A DNA stretch of 40,292 bases from Rhodospirillales bacterium (GCA_003252195.1 QKFK01000177.1:1-40292); one strand, 5' to 3'; counted from the stretch's first letter, positions 17,605 through 25,860 are shown. Notes: a model not told the origin generated them from the letters alone. Numbers and translations: made by a program.

Positions 17605-17671
17605 AGGAAAACATTTCCTAAAATTACTTTGCACGCTCTATATAATCAGCCTCACCTATTTTGTAAGGTGA
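17605..17671 (-). promoter_or_regulatory. pnt upstream region: palindromes and candidate -10
   Basis: The 105-nt gap upstream of pntAA carries a perfect palindrome AGGAAA-ACA-TTTCCT (17605-17619). A second inverted repeat, TCACCT-N8-AGGTGA (17652-17671), comes just after the gapR stop. On the minus strand a TATATA sits between them as a possible -10. The second repeat has no T-run, so it is a poor terminator. Confidence 0.35.
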
Positions 17672-17684
17672 CTAAATATAAATA

Positions 17685-17927
17685 TTAGAGGTTTAACGCT
17701 TTTTTATATACGTCTAGCAAATATTCCATTTCATCACGATCAGATGCGTCCATTTTACGAAGTCTAACGATTTGACGCATAATCTTAACATCAAAGCCAG
17801 CAGATTTTGCCTCTGCATAAATTTCTTTTATATCTGTTTGCAGTGCTTTTTTCTCATCTTCTAATCTTTCGATTCTTTCGATAAAAGATTGAAGCCTCTC
17901 TGCTGCAATTCCATCAACATCACTCAT
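17685..17927 (-). CDS. gapR: GapR (DUF2312) DNA-overtwist-binding protein
   Basis: A small nucleoid-associated protein that, in Caulobacter, binds overtwisted DNA ahead of polymerases and helps type II topoisomerases. I start at the ATG at 17927 (MSDVDGIAAERL), because GGAGA lies 6 nt before it; the track start four codons earlier overlaps that site. This gives 80 residues. The coiled-coil LQSFIERIERLEDEKKALQ and the conserved AEAKSAGFDVKIMRQIVRLRK are the GapR signature, with the basic residues used for DNA contact. GapR is largely confined to Alphaproteobacteria, which supports the taxonomic assignment. It is divergent from pyk, an arrangement I recall from other alphaproteobacteria. Confidence 0.95.
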   Translation of the reverse strand: MSDVDGIAAERLQSFIERIERLEDEKKALQTDIKEIYAEAKSAGFDVKIMRQIVRLRKMDASDRDEMEYLLDVYKKALNL

Positions 17928-18031
17928 TGCTATCTCCATAAAAATTAAATTTGTTTTAACTACTGCAAAATATAGTCATAATGCAGAAAATTCAAGAATT
18001 TGGTTTTTTTTGAACAAAATAATTAAGTTTT

Positions 18032-18060
18032 TTGTGAAAAATTATTTTTATTCGTATATA
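18032..18060 (+). promoter_or_regulatory. Candidate promoter of pyk
   Basis: TTGTGA and TATATA are separated by exactly 17 nt and lie about 35 nt upstream of the pyk ATG. Confidence 0.45.
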
Positions 18061-18093
18061 GTGCATAAAGTTACAACATCAGGAAAATATACC

Positions 18094-19551
18094 ATGAAAC
18101 ACGAAAGCTATACTAAAATCGTAGCAACTTTGGGACCATCTTCCAATTCCCCCGAGATTATTGAGAAATTGCTAGCGTCTGGCGCAGATGTATTCCGTCT
18201 AAATTTTAGCCACGGAACTCACGACTACCACAAAGCTACATATGACACTATCCGTGAGATTGAGAAAAAATTATCCCGTCCAATTAGTATTGTGATGGAT
18301 TTGCAAGGTCCAAAACTCAGAGTCGGCAAATTTAAAGACGATAAAATAGCTGTTAAACCTGGTCACAAATTACGACTCGATTTATCTAAAGAGCTTGGTG
18401 ATGAAACTAGAGTTAACCTCCCTCACAAAGAAATTTTTGAAGTTATGCAAGTTGGGCAATCTCTGCTTATTAACGATGGGAAAGTAAAACTTAAAGTTTT
18501 GAATTGTGGCAAAGATTTTGCTGATACTGAAGTTGTATATGGCACAGAGATTTCAAACAACAAAGGCGTGAACGTTCCTGATGTAGTTCTGCCAATTTCT
18601 GCCTTAACTGAAAAAGATAGAAAAGATTTAGAATTCGGCTTAGGCCTTGGTGTTGATTGGGTTGCCCTATCATTTGTGCAACGCCCAGAAGATGTTGAAG
18701 AAGCTAAACAATTAATAGATGGCAGAGCATGGCTCATCTCAAAATTAGAAAAACCAAGTGTTTTAGAGCATTTAGAAGAAATTATTTCTAAATCAGACGG
18801 CATTATGGTTGCACGTGGTGATTTAGGTGTTGAATGCCCACTTAAACGCGTTCCTGTTCTACAAAAAACTATCATCAGAGCATGTCGCAAAGTTGGTCGC
18901 CCTGTTATTGTTGCAACTCAAATGCTCGAATCTATGATTGACAATCCTGTACCAACAAGAGCTGAAGCTTCTGACGTGGCTACTGCTGTTTATGAAGGTG
19001 CAGATGCTGTTATGCTTTCAGCTGAAACAGCTGCTGGCAAATACCCAGTTGAAGCAGTTACTATGATGGACAGCATTATTAACGAAGTTGAAGAAGATGT
19101 ATTATACAGACAAATAATGGACAGCAGCCACTTTGCACCAGAAGACACTGGAGCTGACGCAGTTACAAATGCAGCACGTCAAGTTGCAATGACACTAAAA
19201 AAAGCCGCTGCTATTGTTACTTATACCATGTCTGGCTCAACTGCAATGAGAGCTGCTAGAGAGCGCCCTTGTCTACCTATTTTATGTTTAACTCCTTCAC
19301 AAAAAGTAGCCCGCAAAATGGCTTTAGTATGGGGGACATGCCCTGTTATTTCTTCTTCAGTTGATAATTTTGCAGCTATTGAAGAAAAAGCTATCCGTCA
19401 CGCTATTAACCATAAACTTGCCAAACCTGGGCACGAGCTAATTATAACAGCTGGTCACCCATTTGGTAAAAAAGGCACAACTAACATCTTGCGAATTGCT
19501 TATATCGACCCAGAAAAGCACCCAGATGTTGAACCTGCTAGCTTTGAATAA
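18094..19551 (+). CDS. pyk: Pyruvate kinase
   Basis: It catalyses the last glycolytic step, phosphoenolpyruvate plus ADP to pyruvate plus ATP. I start at the ATG at 18094 (MKHESYTKIVATLGPSS), because the 28 codons before it are A/T-rich promoter sequence and AGGAAA lies just upstream. This yields 485 residues. Motifs: TKIVATLGPSS, FRLNFSHGTH, VMDLQGPKLRVG, DWVALSFVQRPED, ISKLEKPSVLEHL (the catalytic Lys), GIMVARGDLGVE and the signature VATQMLESMIDNPVPTRAEASDVA, then the C-terminal domain. It sits between divergent gapR and convergent rpmJ and has its own terminator. Confidence 0.96.
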   Translation: MKHESYTKIVATLGPSSNSPEIIEKLLASGADVFRLNFSHGTHDYHKATYDTIREIEKKLSRPISIVMDLQGPKLRVGKFKDDKIAVKPGHKLRLDLSKELGDETRVNLPHKEIFEVMQVGQSLLINDGKVKLKVLNCGKDFADTEVVYGTEISNNKGVNVPDVVLPISALTEKDRKDLEFGLGLGVDWVALSFVQRPEDVEEAKQLIDGRAWLISKLEKPSVLEHLEEIISKSDGIMVARGDLGVECPLKRVPVLQKTIIRACRKVGRPVIVATQMLESMIDNPVPTRAEASDVATAVYEGADAVMLSAETAAGKYPVEAVTMMDSIINEVEEDVLYRQIMDSSHFAPEDTGADAVTNAARQVAMTLKKAAAIVTYTMSGSTAMRAARERPCLPILCLTPSQKVARKMALVWGTCPVISSSVDNFAAIEEKAIRHAINHKLAKPGHELIITAGHPFGKKGTTNILRIAYIDPEKHPDVEPASFE

Positions 19552-19572
19552 TTTCTTAGCTACTTAAAAACA

Positions 19573-19605
19573 TTAAAAGCCAGAAAAATATATTTCTGGC
19601 TTTTG
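19573..19605 (+). terminator. Intrinsic terminator of pyk
   Basis: AAAAGCCAGAAA and TTTCTGGCTTTT form a stem of about 12 bp with a short A/T loop and a following T-rich stretch. Confidence 0.9.
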
Positions 19606-19857
19606 TTTTATATTGCAAATCCCCCTCACCCGCTTAGCCAAGCAGATTCTAGCCTAGCAATTTATATATCTAATTAGATTGGCAATCATTTCCACCCGAC
19701 TAGTGAGTGAGTATAAATTTATTAAAACTTCAAAATATCTAGCAAAGAATCTATAGTTTTTGCATGGACTTACTCTATACATGCCATGCAATCGCAAGTT
19801 AATAAACAGATATAGTTAAGTAATCAATGTTTTATTTTAAATGTATTTAAACGCAAA
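19606..19857. other. Intergenic spacer between the pyk and rpmJ terminators
   Basis: The whole gap from the pyk stop to the rpmJ stop is 359 nt. Between the two terminators I find no ORF with a ribosome-binding site and no RNA fold I can name. The only structure is a 7-bp inverted repeat TGCATGG/CCATGCA (19761-19767 and 19784-19790). Confidence 0.5.
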
Positions 19858-19858
19858 T

Positions 19859-19880
19859 AAGGCACCCAATTAGGTGCCTA
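19859..19880 (-). terminator. Intrinsic terminator of rpmJ
   Basis: On the minus strand GGCACC-TAATTG-GGTGCC forms a 6-bp GC-rich stem followed by TTATTTG. It lies about 30 nt after the rpmJ stop. Confidence 0.75.
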
Positions 19881-19910
19881 CATTGTTTTGTCTTAAACCA
19901 AACCCTAAAA

Positions 19911-20036
19911 CTAGCCCTGACGAGCCTTCATGCGGGGATTTGACTTATTAATGACATATACACGGCCCTTGCGGCGAACAATTTTACAATTTTTGTCCCT
20001 GATTTTTGCCGATTTAAGGGAGTTACGAACTTTCAT
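19911..20036 (-). CDS. rpmJ: 50S ribosomal protein L36
   Basis: This gene is missing from the ORF track. Reading the minus strand from ATG at 20036 to TAG at 19911 gives a 41-residue very basic protein: [20 protein letters not shown], then [21 protein letters not shown]. That is the 41-residue alphaproteobacterial-type L36, the smallest large-subunit protein. Only one Cys is present, so the four-ligand zinc ribbon of other L36 forms is not complete; this matches the zinc-free variant. GGGGAA precedes the ATG by about 8 nt, a near-consensus promoter lies upstream and a terminator follows, so it is monocistronic. Proximity to pyk and gapR fits alphaproteobacterial gene order as I recall it. Confidence 0.96.
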   Translation of the reverse strand: MKVRNSLKSAKIRDKNCKIVRRKGRVYVINKSNPRMKARQG

Positions 20037-20078
20037 TTTTTTATTCCCCATGAAAACTGTTATTCTCAACGAGATTGA

Positions 20079-20107
20079 ACAATACGTATATTATCACTCA
20101 ATGTCAA
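20079..20107 (-). promoter_or_regulatory. Near-consensus sigma-70 promoter of rpmJ
   Basis: Minus-strand TTGACA (perfect) is followed after 17 nt by TATTGT, about 43 nt upstream of the rpmJ ATG. Quality fits a strongly expressed ribosomal protein gene. Confidence 0.7.
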
Positions 20108-20118
20108 TAGTAAAATGC

Positions 20119-20170
20119 TTGTTAAAGCTTACAAAAGCTTCTTTAACAATCCGAGCATTTCTGCTATGTT
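20119..20170 (+). promoter_or_regulatory. Inverted repeat overlapping a candidate promoter of the secreted-protein gene
   Basis: TTGTTAAAG (20119-20127) and CTTTAACAA (20141-20149) form a perfect 9-bp inverted repeat with a 13-nt spacer. The right arm contains TTAACA, which with TATGTT 16 nt later makes a plausible -35/-10 pair for the gene starting at 20213. An operator covering the -35 is one reading. Confidence 0.45.
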
Positions 20171-20212
20171 CATAACAGATATTTTTTGCCTATGCAAGAA
20201 GAGGTTATTATT

Positions 20213-20662
20213 TTGTTAAAAAAAATGCATAAAAAGCTTTGTTTGCTAAGTTTTATAATGTTTATGCTAGCCAACACAGGCTATTTGCATGCCGAAGACT
20301 CCTTAACAGAGAAAGAAACCAAAGCCTATGCTACAGTTGCAGGGATTGCCCTTGCCTGCAAAGCAAAAAAGCTCCCTGAATATGAATTTATTGTAAATAC
20401 TATAATTAAGGCAAAAGTTAAAACCGATGATGAAGCCAGCAAAGCTATATATGATTATGCCTTTGCAAAAGCTTATGCCTTCAAAAAACAAAAAACAAAA
20501 CCCGCCTCCGACTGTAGAAACAGTGTCGCTAGATTTAATTCTCAGAAAATATTCTCAAGCGTAATACTAAAAGACGGAAGAATAAAAACCCCTGATGGAG
20601 TATGGCACAGACCAACTAAGCCGTATGACGTGCGAACAAACAAAGTTACTCCTAAAAAGTAG
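20213..20662 (+). CDS. Small exported protein of unknown function
   Basis: I do not recognise this family. The best start is TTG at 20213, 8 nt after AAGAGG. ATG at 20225 is the alternative, and the track start at 20186 lacks a ribosome-binding site. Either way the protein (149 or 145 residues) opens with MHKKLCLLSFIMFMLANTGYLHA, a clear signal peptide with cleavage before EDS. The mature protein of about 120 residues has two Cys (ALACKAKK and ASDCRNSV) that could form a disulfide. It has a helical, Lys/Ala-rich N-terminal half and a basic C-terminal end with KTPDGVWHRP. It is probably a periplasmic protein, transcribed alone and convergent with the DUF218 gene. Confidence 0.7.
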   Translation: MLKKMHKKLCLLSFIMFMLANTGYLHAEDSLTEKETKAYATVAGIALACKAKKLPEYEFIVNTIIKAKVKTDDEASKAIYDYAFAKAYAFKKQKTKPASDCRNSVARFNSQKIFSSVILKDGRIKTPDGVWHRPTKPYDVRTNKVTPKK

Positions 20663-20908
20663 AAAACGCATTACAGCTTTACAAAATACACTACATCACG
20701 TTTCTGTAGCTTACAAAAACAGCATTAACTGCTAAAACATTACCTCGGCAACATAGCTTTGAGGGATTCTTAGCTAATCTAGATTATCCACAGCACGTAC
20801 TTAAGCAAACAAACAACATTAGAGGTAAAACATCACCAATAAAAACACATATGTAATGAACAAAGGCTCCTATTACAACAGTGTTTCGCCACACCAATCC
20901 GCCACGAA

Positions 20909-21535
20909 TTATTCGGGTAGAAAATATTTATAATAAACAAAACCAACTAGCTCGTGCCATTCAAGCTTCAGCATTAGCCATTTATTTATTTTGCTTTTAG
21001 CTGGAATGGGGTTTAATTCTCCACCATATTTACTAAAGCTCATTAACGCACGTGCCATATGATAATCAGATGTAACCAACCCCCACTTGCCATCTTTTAC
21101 CTCTGGATATAATTTAGAAATAAATTTAGCATTCTCATTGGTTGTTTTTGATTCTGTTTCAAAATAGATATTCTCAATACTTATATTATTTTCCACAAAA
21201 TAACGAACAACCCTTTCCTTGTTTCTATATTTACAATTAGGATAACTCGGACAAGCCCCTCCAAAAATAATTTTCTTATTAGGATATTCTTGGTGTATTT
21301 TTATGGATAGCTTAAAGCGTTCATTTATTACGAACACCCCATCATCATTTTCTTCACCAAATGGGCTTATTGCAACTATTCCATCCAAAGAAGCAAGTTC
21401 TTGTGGTGTCTGATGAGAAATGTTTCTGGTTAATGCTTTTAGAATTAACTTATCAAATGGAGTGATAATTATTAATAAGAATATCAACAATAATAATACG
21501 ACAGCGAAAGCACCCAACTTTTTAAACAGTGACAT
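20909..21535 (-). CDS. DUF218/YdcF-like membrane protein
   Basis: A 208-residue protein with an N-terminal membrane helix (LGAFAVVLLLLIFLLIIITPF) and a DUF218 domain: LDGIVAISPFG, the helix with RFKLSIKIHQEYPNKKIIFGGA, ETESKTTNENAKF and VTSDYHMARALMSF. Family members (ElyC, SanA, YdcF) act on or near envelope carbohydrate and lipid-carrier metabolism, but the chemistry is not settled. I prefer the ATG at 21535 with AGGTG about 9 nt upstream. A GTG at 21547 abuts the preceding stop. It follows the glycosyltransferase directly, so it probably belongs to the polysaccharide cluster. Confidence 0.82.
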   Translation of the reverse strand: MSLFKKLGAFAVVLLLLIFLLIIITPFDKLILKALTRNISHQTPQELASLDGIVAISPFGEENDDGVFVINERFKLSIKIHQEYPNKKIIFGGACPSYPNCKYRNKERVVRYFVENNISIENIYFETESKTTNENAKFISKLYPEVKDGKWGLVTSDYHMARALMSFSKYGGELNPIPAKSKINKWLMLKLEWHELVGFVYYKYFLPE

Positions 21536-21547
21536 AGATATAAACAC

Positions 21548-22387
21548 CTATTTTACAACACCAACACGTATATTAAGCTTGCATCTTGACTTATCAAATA
21601 CAAAGCCGTGCTTACGGAAGTAATATATAACTGACTTAACATGAGCTTTTAACAAAGTGATTTTTTTATGAGAACCTCTTTCCCAGCCATGTTTAACACT
21701 CACATTGGCGATCACAACATTGTCTGCTTGCTCTAACATTCTTCTTGATAAATCTACATCTTCATAATACATAAAGAATTTTTCATCAAACCCACCAACT
21801 TTTTTTAAAACATCTGAACGCATAAACATGAAGCAACCTGAAATATATGGAGCATAATATGGTTCATACGCGTCAGCATATTCTTTTAAAACATGTTCAT
21901 TAACTTTATTTGAGAATATGTTAATCAGCTTAGGAATAAATATGGATGAAAATCTAAGGATAACATCTGTAATTTCAGGCAATTTTCTTGCCACATATTG
22001 TGGAGAACCATCCAAATTACAAATTTTAGGGGAGCTCAAACCAACATTGGTATTAGCTTCCATATAATGGAATATTTGATTTAATTCATCAGAGGCCAAA
22101 ATTACATCCGGATTTAACACCAAATGGTATTTTGAATTATCTGCGTATTTATTGATGGCTATATTGTGCCCATAACCATAACCGCCATTAATAGGAGCTT
22201 TAATATAATCGGCATCAAATTTAGTTAACATATCAGAATAATCAGAGGCAAGTGGAGAGTTGTCAACCAAACATAGTTTAAACTTCAAATCCCCACTAGA
22301 TGCAAAAACCTTTTCTACCAAATCAGAGATAACATCTTTGTCTGTGTTGTATAATACCACTGAAATAGCGACATCAAATTGTGCCAT
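21548..22387 (-). CDS. Glycosyltransferase family 2, rhamnosyltransferase-like
   Basis: A 279-residue GT-A fold enzyme. The opening AISVVLYNTDKDVI is the nucleotide-binding start, KLCLVDNSP and the GGYGYGHNIAIN loop follow, and LVLNPDVIL is the DxD-equivalent. The acceptor-side YISGCFMFMRSDVLKKVGGFDEKFFMYYEDVDLSRR is the signature of WbbL/RfbF-type rhamnosyltransferases, including the EDVD acid. Adjacent dTDP-rhamnose synthesis genes support rhamnose as the donor sugar, which is an inference from context. No membrane helix, so it works at the cytoplasmic face. It is separated from rfbB by 163 nt and may have its own promoter. Confidence 0.88.
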   Translation of the reverse strand: MAQFDVAISVVLYNTDKDVISDLVEKVFASSGDLKFKLCLVDNSPLASDYSDMLTKFDADYIKAPINGGYGYGHNIAINKYADNSKYHLVLNPDVILASDELNQIFHYMEANTNVGLSSPKICNLDGSPQYVARKLPEITDVILRFSSIFIPKLINIFSNKVNEHVLKEYADAYEPYYAPYISGCFMFMRSDVLKKVGGFDEKFFMYYEDVDLSRRMLEQADNVVIANVSVKHGWERGSHKKITLLKAHVKSVIYYFRKHGFVFDKSRCKLNIRVGVVK

Positions 22388-22472
22388 ATATAATTACCTA
22401 ATTAACGATAGTTTTCAGCCTAGCAATAACGAATGTGCACCTTCACAGACCAGAACTATCTATACCTTATTT

Positions 22473-22501
22473 TTTATATTAAGTTGAACAATCACGTGCA
22501 A
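22473..22501 (-). promoter_or_regulatory. Candidate promoter of the glycosyltransferase-DUF218 pair
   Basis: Minus-strand TTGCAC and TATAAA with a 17-nt spacer, in the 163-nt gap after rfbB. The -35 matches poorly (three of six) and the -10 well (five of six). Confidence 0.35.
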
Positions 22502-22550
22502 AAATAAAACATTATTGCATCATATCAAACTACTTATAACCATTGTATGA

Positions 22551-23547
22551 TTAAACTTTATTTAAATACCATTCAACAGTTTTTAATATACCTGTTTCAA
22601 AATTTTCATCTGGCTTCCAACCAAGTTCTTTTGTTATCTTAGTTGCATCTATGGCATAGCGCTTATCATGCCCTGGCCTATCTTTAACAAAAGTCAGCAA
22701 ATCTTCATGTTTTTTGCCATTAGAACGAGGTTTTAGTTCATCTAAAATTTCGCATATTTTTTTCACTATATAAATATTAGTACGTTCATTATTACCACCG
22801 ATATTATAAGTCTCGCCAGATTTACCATTATGGTAAACAAAATCAATACCCTTACAATGGTCTAATACATATAACCAATCACGAACATTTAAGCCATCAC
22901 CATAAACAGGCAGAGGCTTCTCGTTAGCTGCATTAGAAATAATTTTTGGAATAAGCTTTTCTGGATGTTGCTTAGGACCATAATTATTAGAACAATTACT
23001 TGTGGTTACAATAGGCTCTTACAATAAAATCACTTGATGCTTTTGAGGCTGAATAAGGTGAATTTGGGGCATAAGGAGTTGTTTCCTCAAACAAGCCAGT
23101 TTCACCCAACGTACCATAAACCTCATCAGTTGAAACATGGTGGAAGCGACAATCTTCATAACCTTTTTTATATTCAAAAGGTGCGTCCATCCAATATTTA
23201 CGAGCCGCATCAATTAATGTAAATGTACCCATAACATTAGTTTTAACAAAAGCTTCTGGACCTGTGATTGAATTATCAACGTGGCTCTCAGCGGCAAAGT
23301 GCACAACACCTCTAACATCATGCTCTTGCATCAAATTATCGATTAAAGCTCTATCGCAGATATCACCTTTAACAAACAGATAATTATCTTTGTCTGAGGC
23401 TTCTTTGACATTATCTAAATTAGCAGCATAGGTCATTACATCTAAATTGATAATTTTATAATCTGGGTATTTTTCAACCATGTACGGCACAAAGTTTGAA
23501 CCGATAAAGCCTGCACCACCAGTTACGATTATAGATTTTTTAGACAT
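22551..23547 (-). pseudogene. rfbB: dTDP-glucose 4,6-dehydratase RfbB/RmlB, frameshifted
   Basis: The first 183 codons are a standard RmlB N-terminus: TGGAGFIGSNF (NAD binding), HFAAESHVDNSI, STDEVYG (catalytic Asp-Glu) and the active-site Tyr-Lys in YSASKAS. After SDFIVRAY the frame reads CNHK and stops at 22996. The family sequence resumes in another frame as [21 protein letters not shown] and runs open through [22 protein letters not shown] and [11 protein letters not shown] to 22551. The missing piece corresponds to the HHTYGLPV-type segment, a net loss of about 23 nt. Without the lesion it would encode about 339 residues, the normal length. Either the gene is newly inactivated or the assembly has a local error. 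It overlaps the end of rfbD by 19 nt. Confidence 0.85.
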
Positions 23548-24362
23548 TCGCTAATTCCTTCTTGCCATGTTTGCAATTCGACTTTTAATTCTCTCGCAGC
23601 CTTTGATGAATCTAAAACTGAATATTTCGGTCTTGCTATCTTACTTGGATAATCTTTATATTCAATAGGGTTTATTTGACATTTAGAGGCTAATATATTT
23701 TGCATCTCTATTGCTAAATCATAAAAAGACAGCTCATTTGATGAACTAAGATTATATATCTCTTTTTTTGCACCGCTTTCTATAAAAGCAATCACTGCTT
23801 CAACTAATCTATCCGCATTAGTCATTGTAACTTTTTGGTCAGTCACTGTATTAATTGCTTCTCGCTCGGTTAAAAGCTTTTTAAACAATTTAACAATGTT
23901 ATTGCCGAATTCAGAATATAAATATGAAGCTCTAAAGATGGCTCCTTTATTTACCAATTCATCAAAAACTTTTTCAGCCTCTTCTTTAGATTTGCCATAT
24001 TCATTTATAGCACCTGTTTTATCATCTTCAGTATAAGGAAATGTTTTTTGACCATCAAAAATATAGTCCGTTGATATATGAATAAGCAAGGCATCAATCT
24101 CATTACATGCAATCGCTAGGTTTTTAACCCCATCAACATTAACCTTAAAACATATTTCTCTATCTTCAGCTTCAGCCTTATCAACATTGGTATAAGCGGC
24201 ACAATTTATCACCACTTCAGGCTTATATTTGCTAAATGTAGCCTTAACCTCTGCAAGATTGGTAATATTACAATCACTTACAGTACAATAAACAGCCTTA
24301 TCGCCCAAATGCTTGGCAAACACCTGACCTAATTGCCCTTCTGCCCCCACAACTAAAAACAT
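23529..24362 (-). CDS. rfbD: dTDP-4-dehydrorhamnose reductase RfbD/RmlD
   Basis: It performs the last step of dTDP-L-rhamnose synthesis, NAD(P)H reduction of dTDP-6-deoxy-L-lyxo-4-hexulose. The 277-residue SDR protein has the shortened nucleotide-binding start VVGAEGQLGQVF. The Ser-Thr-Asp-Tyr of ISTDYIFDG comes next, and the catalytic YxxxK appears as YGKSKEEAE. The substrate-binding FRASYLYSEFGNN is also present. It overlaps rfbC by 10 nt and rfbB by 19 nt, a tight operon. Confidence 0.94.
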   Translation of the reverse strand: MFLVVGAEGQLGQVFAKHLGDKAVYCTVSDCNITNLAEVKATFSKYKPEVVINCAAYTNVDKAEAEDREICFKVNVDGVKNLAIACNEIDALLIHISTDYIFDGQKTFPYTEDDKTGAINEYGKSKEEAEKVFDELVNKGAIFRASYLYSEFGNNIVKLFKKLLTEREAINTVTDQKVTMTNADRLVEAVIAFIESGAKKEIYNLSSSNELSFYDLAIEMQNILASKCQINPIEYKDYPSKIARPKYSVLDSSKAARELKVELQTWQEGISECLKNL

Positions 24363-24907
24363 GGGTTCTCCTTATATTGGGCAAAGCTTTCTTGCTTTAA
24401 ATCCTTATCAGATATTATAGCCTTTGAAGAATCAATCTGCCAATTAATTGCCAATTCAGCATCATTAAAGAGAATTCCACTATCATCAGCTGGGGAATAA
24501 AAATTATCACATTGATAAGAAAAAATAGCTACATCACTTAAAACAGCAAAACCATGAGCAAAGCCTCGAGGAATAAATAATTGATGATTATTCTCATCGC
24601 TTAATTCTGCAACAACATGCAGGCCAAAGGTTGGTGAGTTAGAACGCAAATCAACTGCCACGTCTAAAACCTTACCTTTAATTACCCTAACTAATTTAGC
24701 CTGAGCGGCATCTCCTTTTTGGAAATGCAGGCCCCTAATCGTGCCAAAGCTAGATAAAGACTGGTTAGATTGCACAAAATCAACATCAATCCCATTATCG
24801 GCAAACAACTTTTTATTATAACTTTCAAAGAAGTATCCTCTTGAATCCTTAAACACTTTAGGTTCAAAAATAATCACATCTTTGATTTCTGTCTTAATAA
24901 AAGGCAT
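24353..24907 (-). CDS. rfbC: dTDP-4-dehydrorhamnose 3,5-epimerase RfbC/RmlC
   Basis: It epimerises C3 and C5 of dTDP-6-deoxy-D-xylo-4-hexulose, the third step of the pathway. It has 184 residues in a cupin fold. Visible family motifs are FEPKVFKDSRGYFFESYNK, VQSNQSLSSFGTIRGLHFQ (containing the catalytic His), KLVRVIKGKVLDVAVDLR with the catalytic Asp region, and FIPRGFAHGFAVLSD. The stop of rfbA is 1 nt upstream and rfbD overlaps its end, so the three genes are translated as a unit. Confidence 0.95.
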   Translation of the reverse strand: MPFIKTEIKDVIIFEPKVFKDSRGYFFESYNKKLFADNGIDVDFVQSNQSLSSFGTIRGLHFQKGDAAQAKLVRVIKGKVLDVAVDLRSNSPTFGLHVVAELSDENNHQLFIPRGFAHGFAVLSDVAIFSYQCDNFYSPADDSGILFNDAELAINWQIDSSKAIISDKDLKQESFAQYKENPCF

Positions 24908-24908
24908 T

Positions 24909-25781
24909 TTATTCCTCTACAACTCTCATAAGGTATTTTTTATAATCAACACCATCTTTTATGGAGTTTATTATTTCAAGCATCTGTTCTTTATTTATAA
25001 ATTTTCTACGATATGCAATCTCTTCCAAACAGGCTATCTTGAGACCTTGTCGTTGCTCGACCATACCAATAAAGTTAGATGATTGCAAAAGTGACTCAGG
25101 CGTTCCTGCATCAAGCCATGCAGTACCACGTTTTAGAGGCATTGCCTTTAATTTGCCAGATTTCAAATACTCAACATTAAGATCTGTAATCTCATATTCG
25201 CCACGCTTAGATGGCTTTAGACCTTTGGCATATTTAACCACATTATTATCATAAAAATACAAACCAACTGCTGCATAATTTGATTTTGGCACAGCTGGTT
25301 TCTCTTCAATTGAGATTACATTAAATTCTTTATCATATTCAATAACGCCAAAACGCTGTGGGTCAACCACATGATAACCAAATATCATCGCACCGTCTTT
25401 TAGCTCATTAGCTTCTTTACGCATCACATCTATCTGATTCCCCAAATAGAAAATATTATCGCCTAAAATAAGAGCTACGGAATCATCGCCAATAAATTCT
25501 TCACCCAAGACAAAAGCCTGAGCAATTCCATTTGGTTTTTCTTGAACTTTATATGAAAGATTAAGCCCTAACTGGCGACCATCTCCAAAAAAACTTTCAA
25601 TACGCGGAGTATCTTCTGGCGTGCTGATAATCAAAATGTCCTTGATATTCATAAGCATTAGAATAGACATCGGATAAGATATCATAGGTTTGTCATAAAC
25701 TGGCAAAAGCTGCTTACACACAATATTGGTTAAAGGATAAAGCCTCGAACCTGACCCGCCTGCTAATACTATTCCCTTCAT
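24909..25781 (-). CDS. rfbA: Glucose-1-phosphate thymidylyltransferase RfbA/RmlA
   Basis: It activates glucose-1-phosphate with dTTP to dTDP-glucose, the entry to L-rhamnose donor synthesis. The 290 residues are the standard length. MKGIVLAGGSGSRLYPLT is the nucleotide-binding signature. KPMISYPMSILML, EKPNGIAQAFVLGEEF, ALILGDNIFYL and GVIEYDKEFNVISIEEKP are all family landmarks. It is the first gene of rfbA-rfbC-rfbD-rfbB, 79 nt downstream of the rimO stop; I could not identify a separate promoter. Confidence 0.96.
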   Translation of the reverse strand: MKGIVLAGGSGSRLYPLTNIVCKQLLPVYDKPMISYPMSILMLMNIKDILIISTPEDTPRIESFFGDGRQLGLNLSYKVQEKPNGIAQAFVLGEEFIGDDSVALILGDNIFYLGNQIDVMRKEANELKDGAMIFGYHVVDPQRFGVIEYDKEFNVISIEEKPAVPKSNYAAVGLYFYDNNVVKYAKGLKPSKRGEYEITDLNVEYLKSGKLKAMPLKRGTAWLDAGTPESLLQSSNFIGMVEQRQGLKIACLEEIAYRRKFINKEQMLEIINSIKDGVDYKKYLMRVVEE

Positions 25782-25860
25782 ATAAAAAATCCTTATAAGA
25801 TTAATCCTGCTTTGGCAAAAATATACATGTTTAATCGGTATTTATCAATCTCTAAAGCGT

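Noticed and set aside
19761-19790. Inverted repeat TGCATGG/CCATGCA in the pyk-rpmJ spacer
   Set aside because: Seven pairs with a 16-nt loop and no T-run or promoter context; expected by chance at this scale.
20784-20792. Perfect DnaA box TTATCCACA in the gap between the secreted-protein gene and the DUF218 gene
   Set aside because: Only one box was seen in the 245-nt gap, with no cluster, no neighbouring dnaA/dnaN/gidA-type genes and no other origin features. A single 9-mer can occur by chance in 40 kb of AT-rich DNA.
22551-22766. 71-residue ORF treated as a separate gene
   Set aside because: It is the C-terminal part of the frameshifted rfbB; the frame is open and homologous well upstream of the track start.
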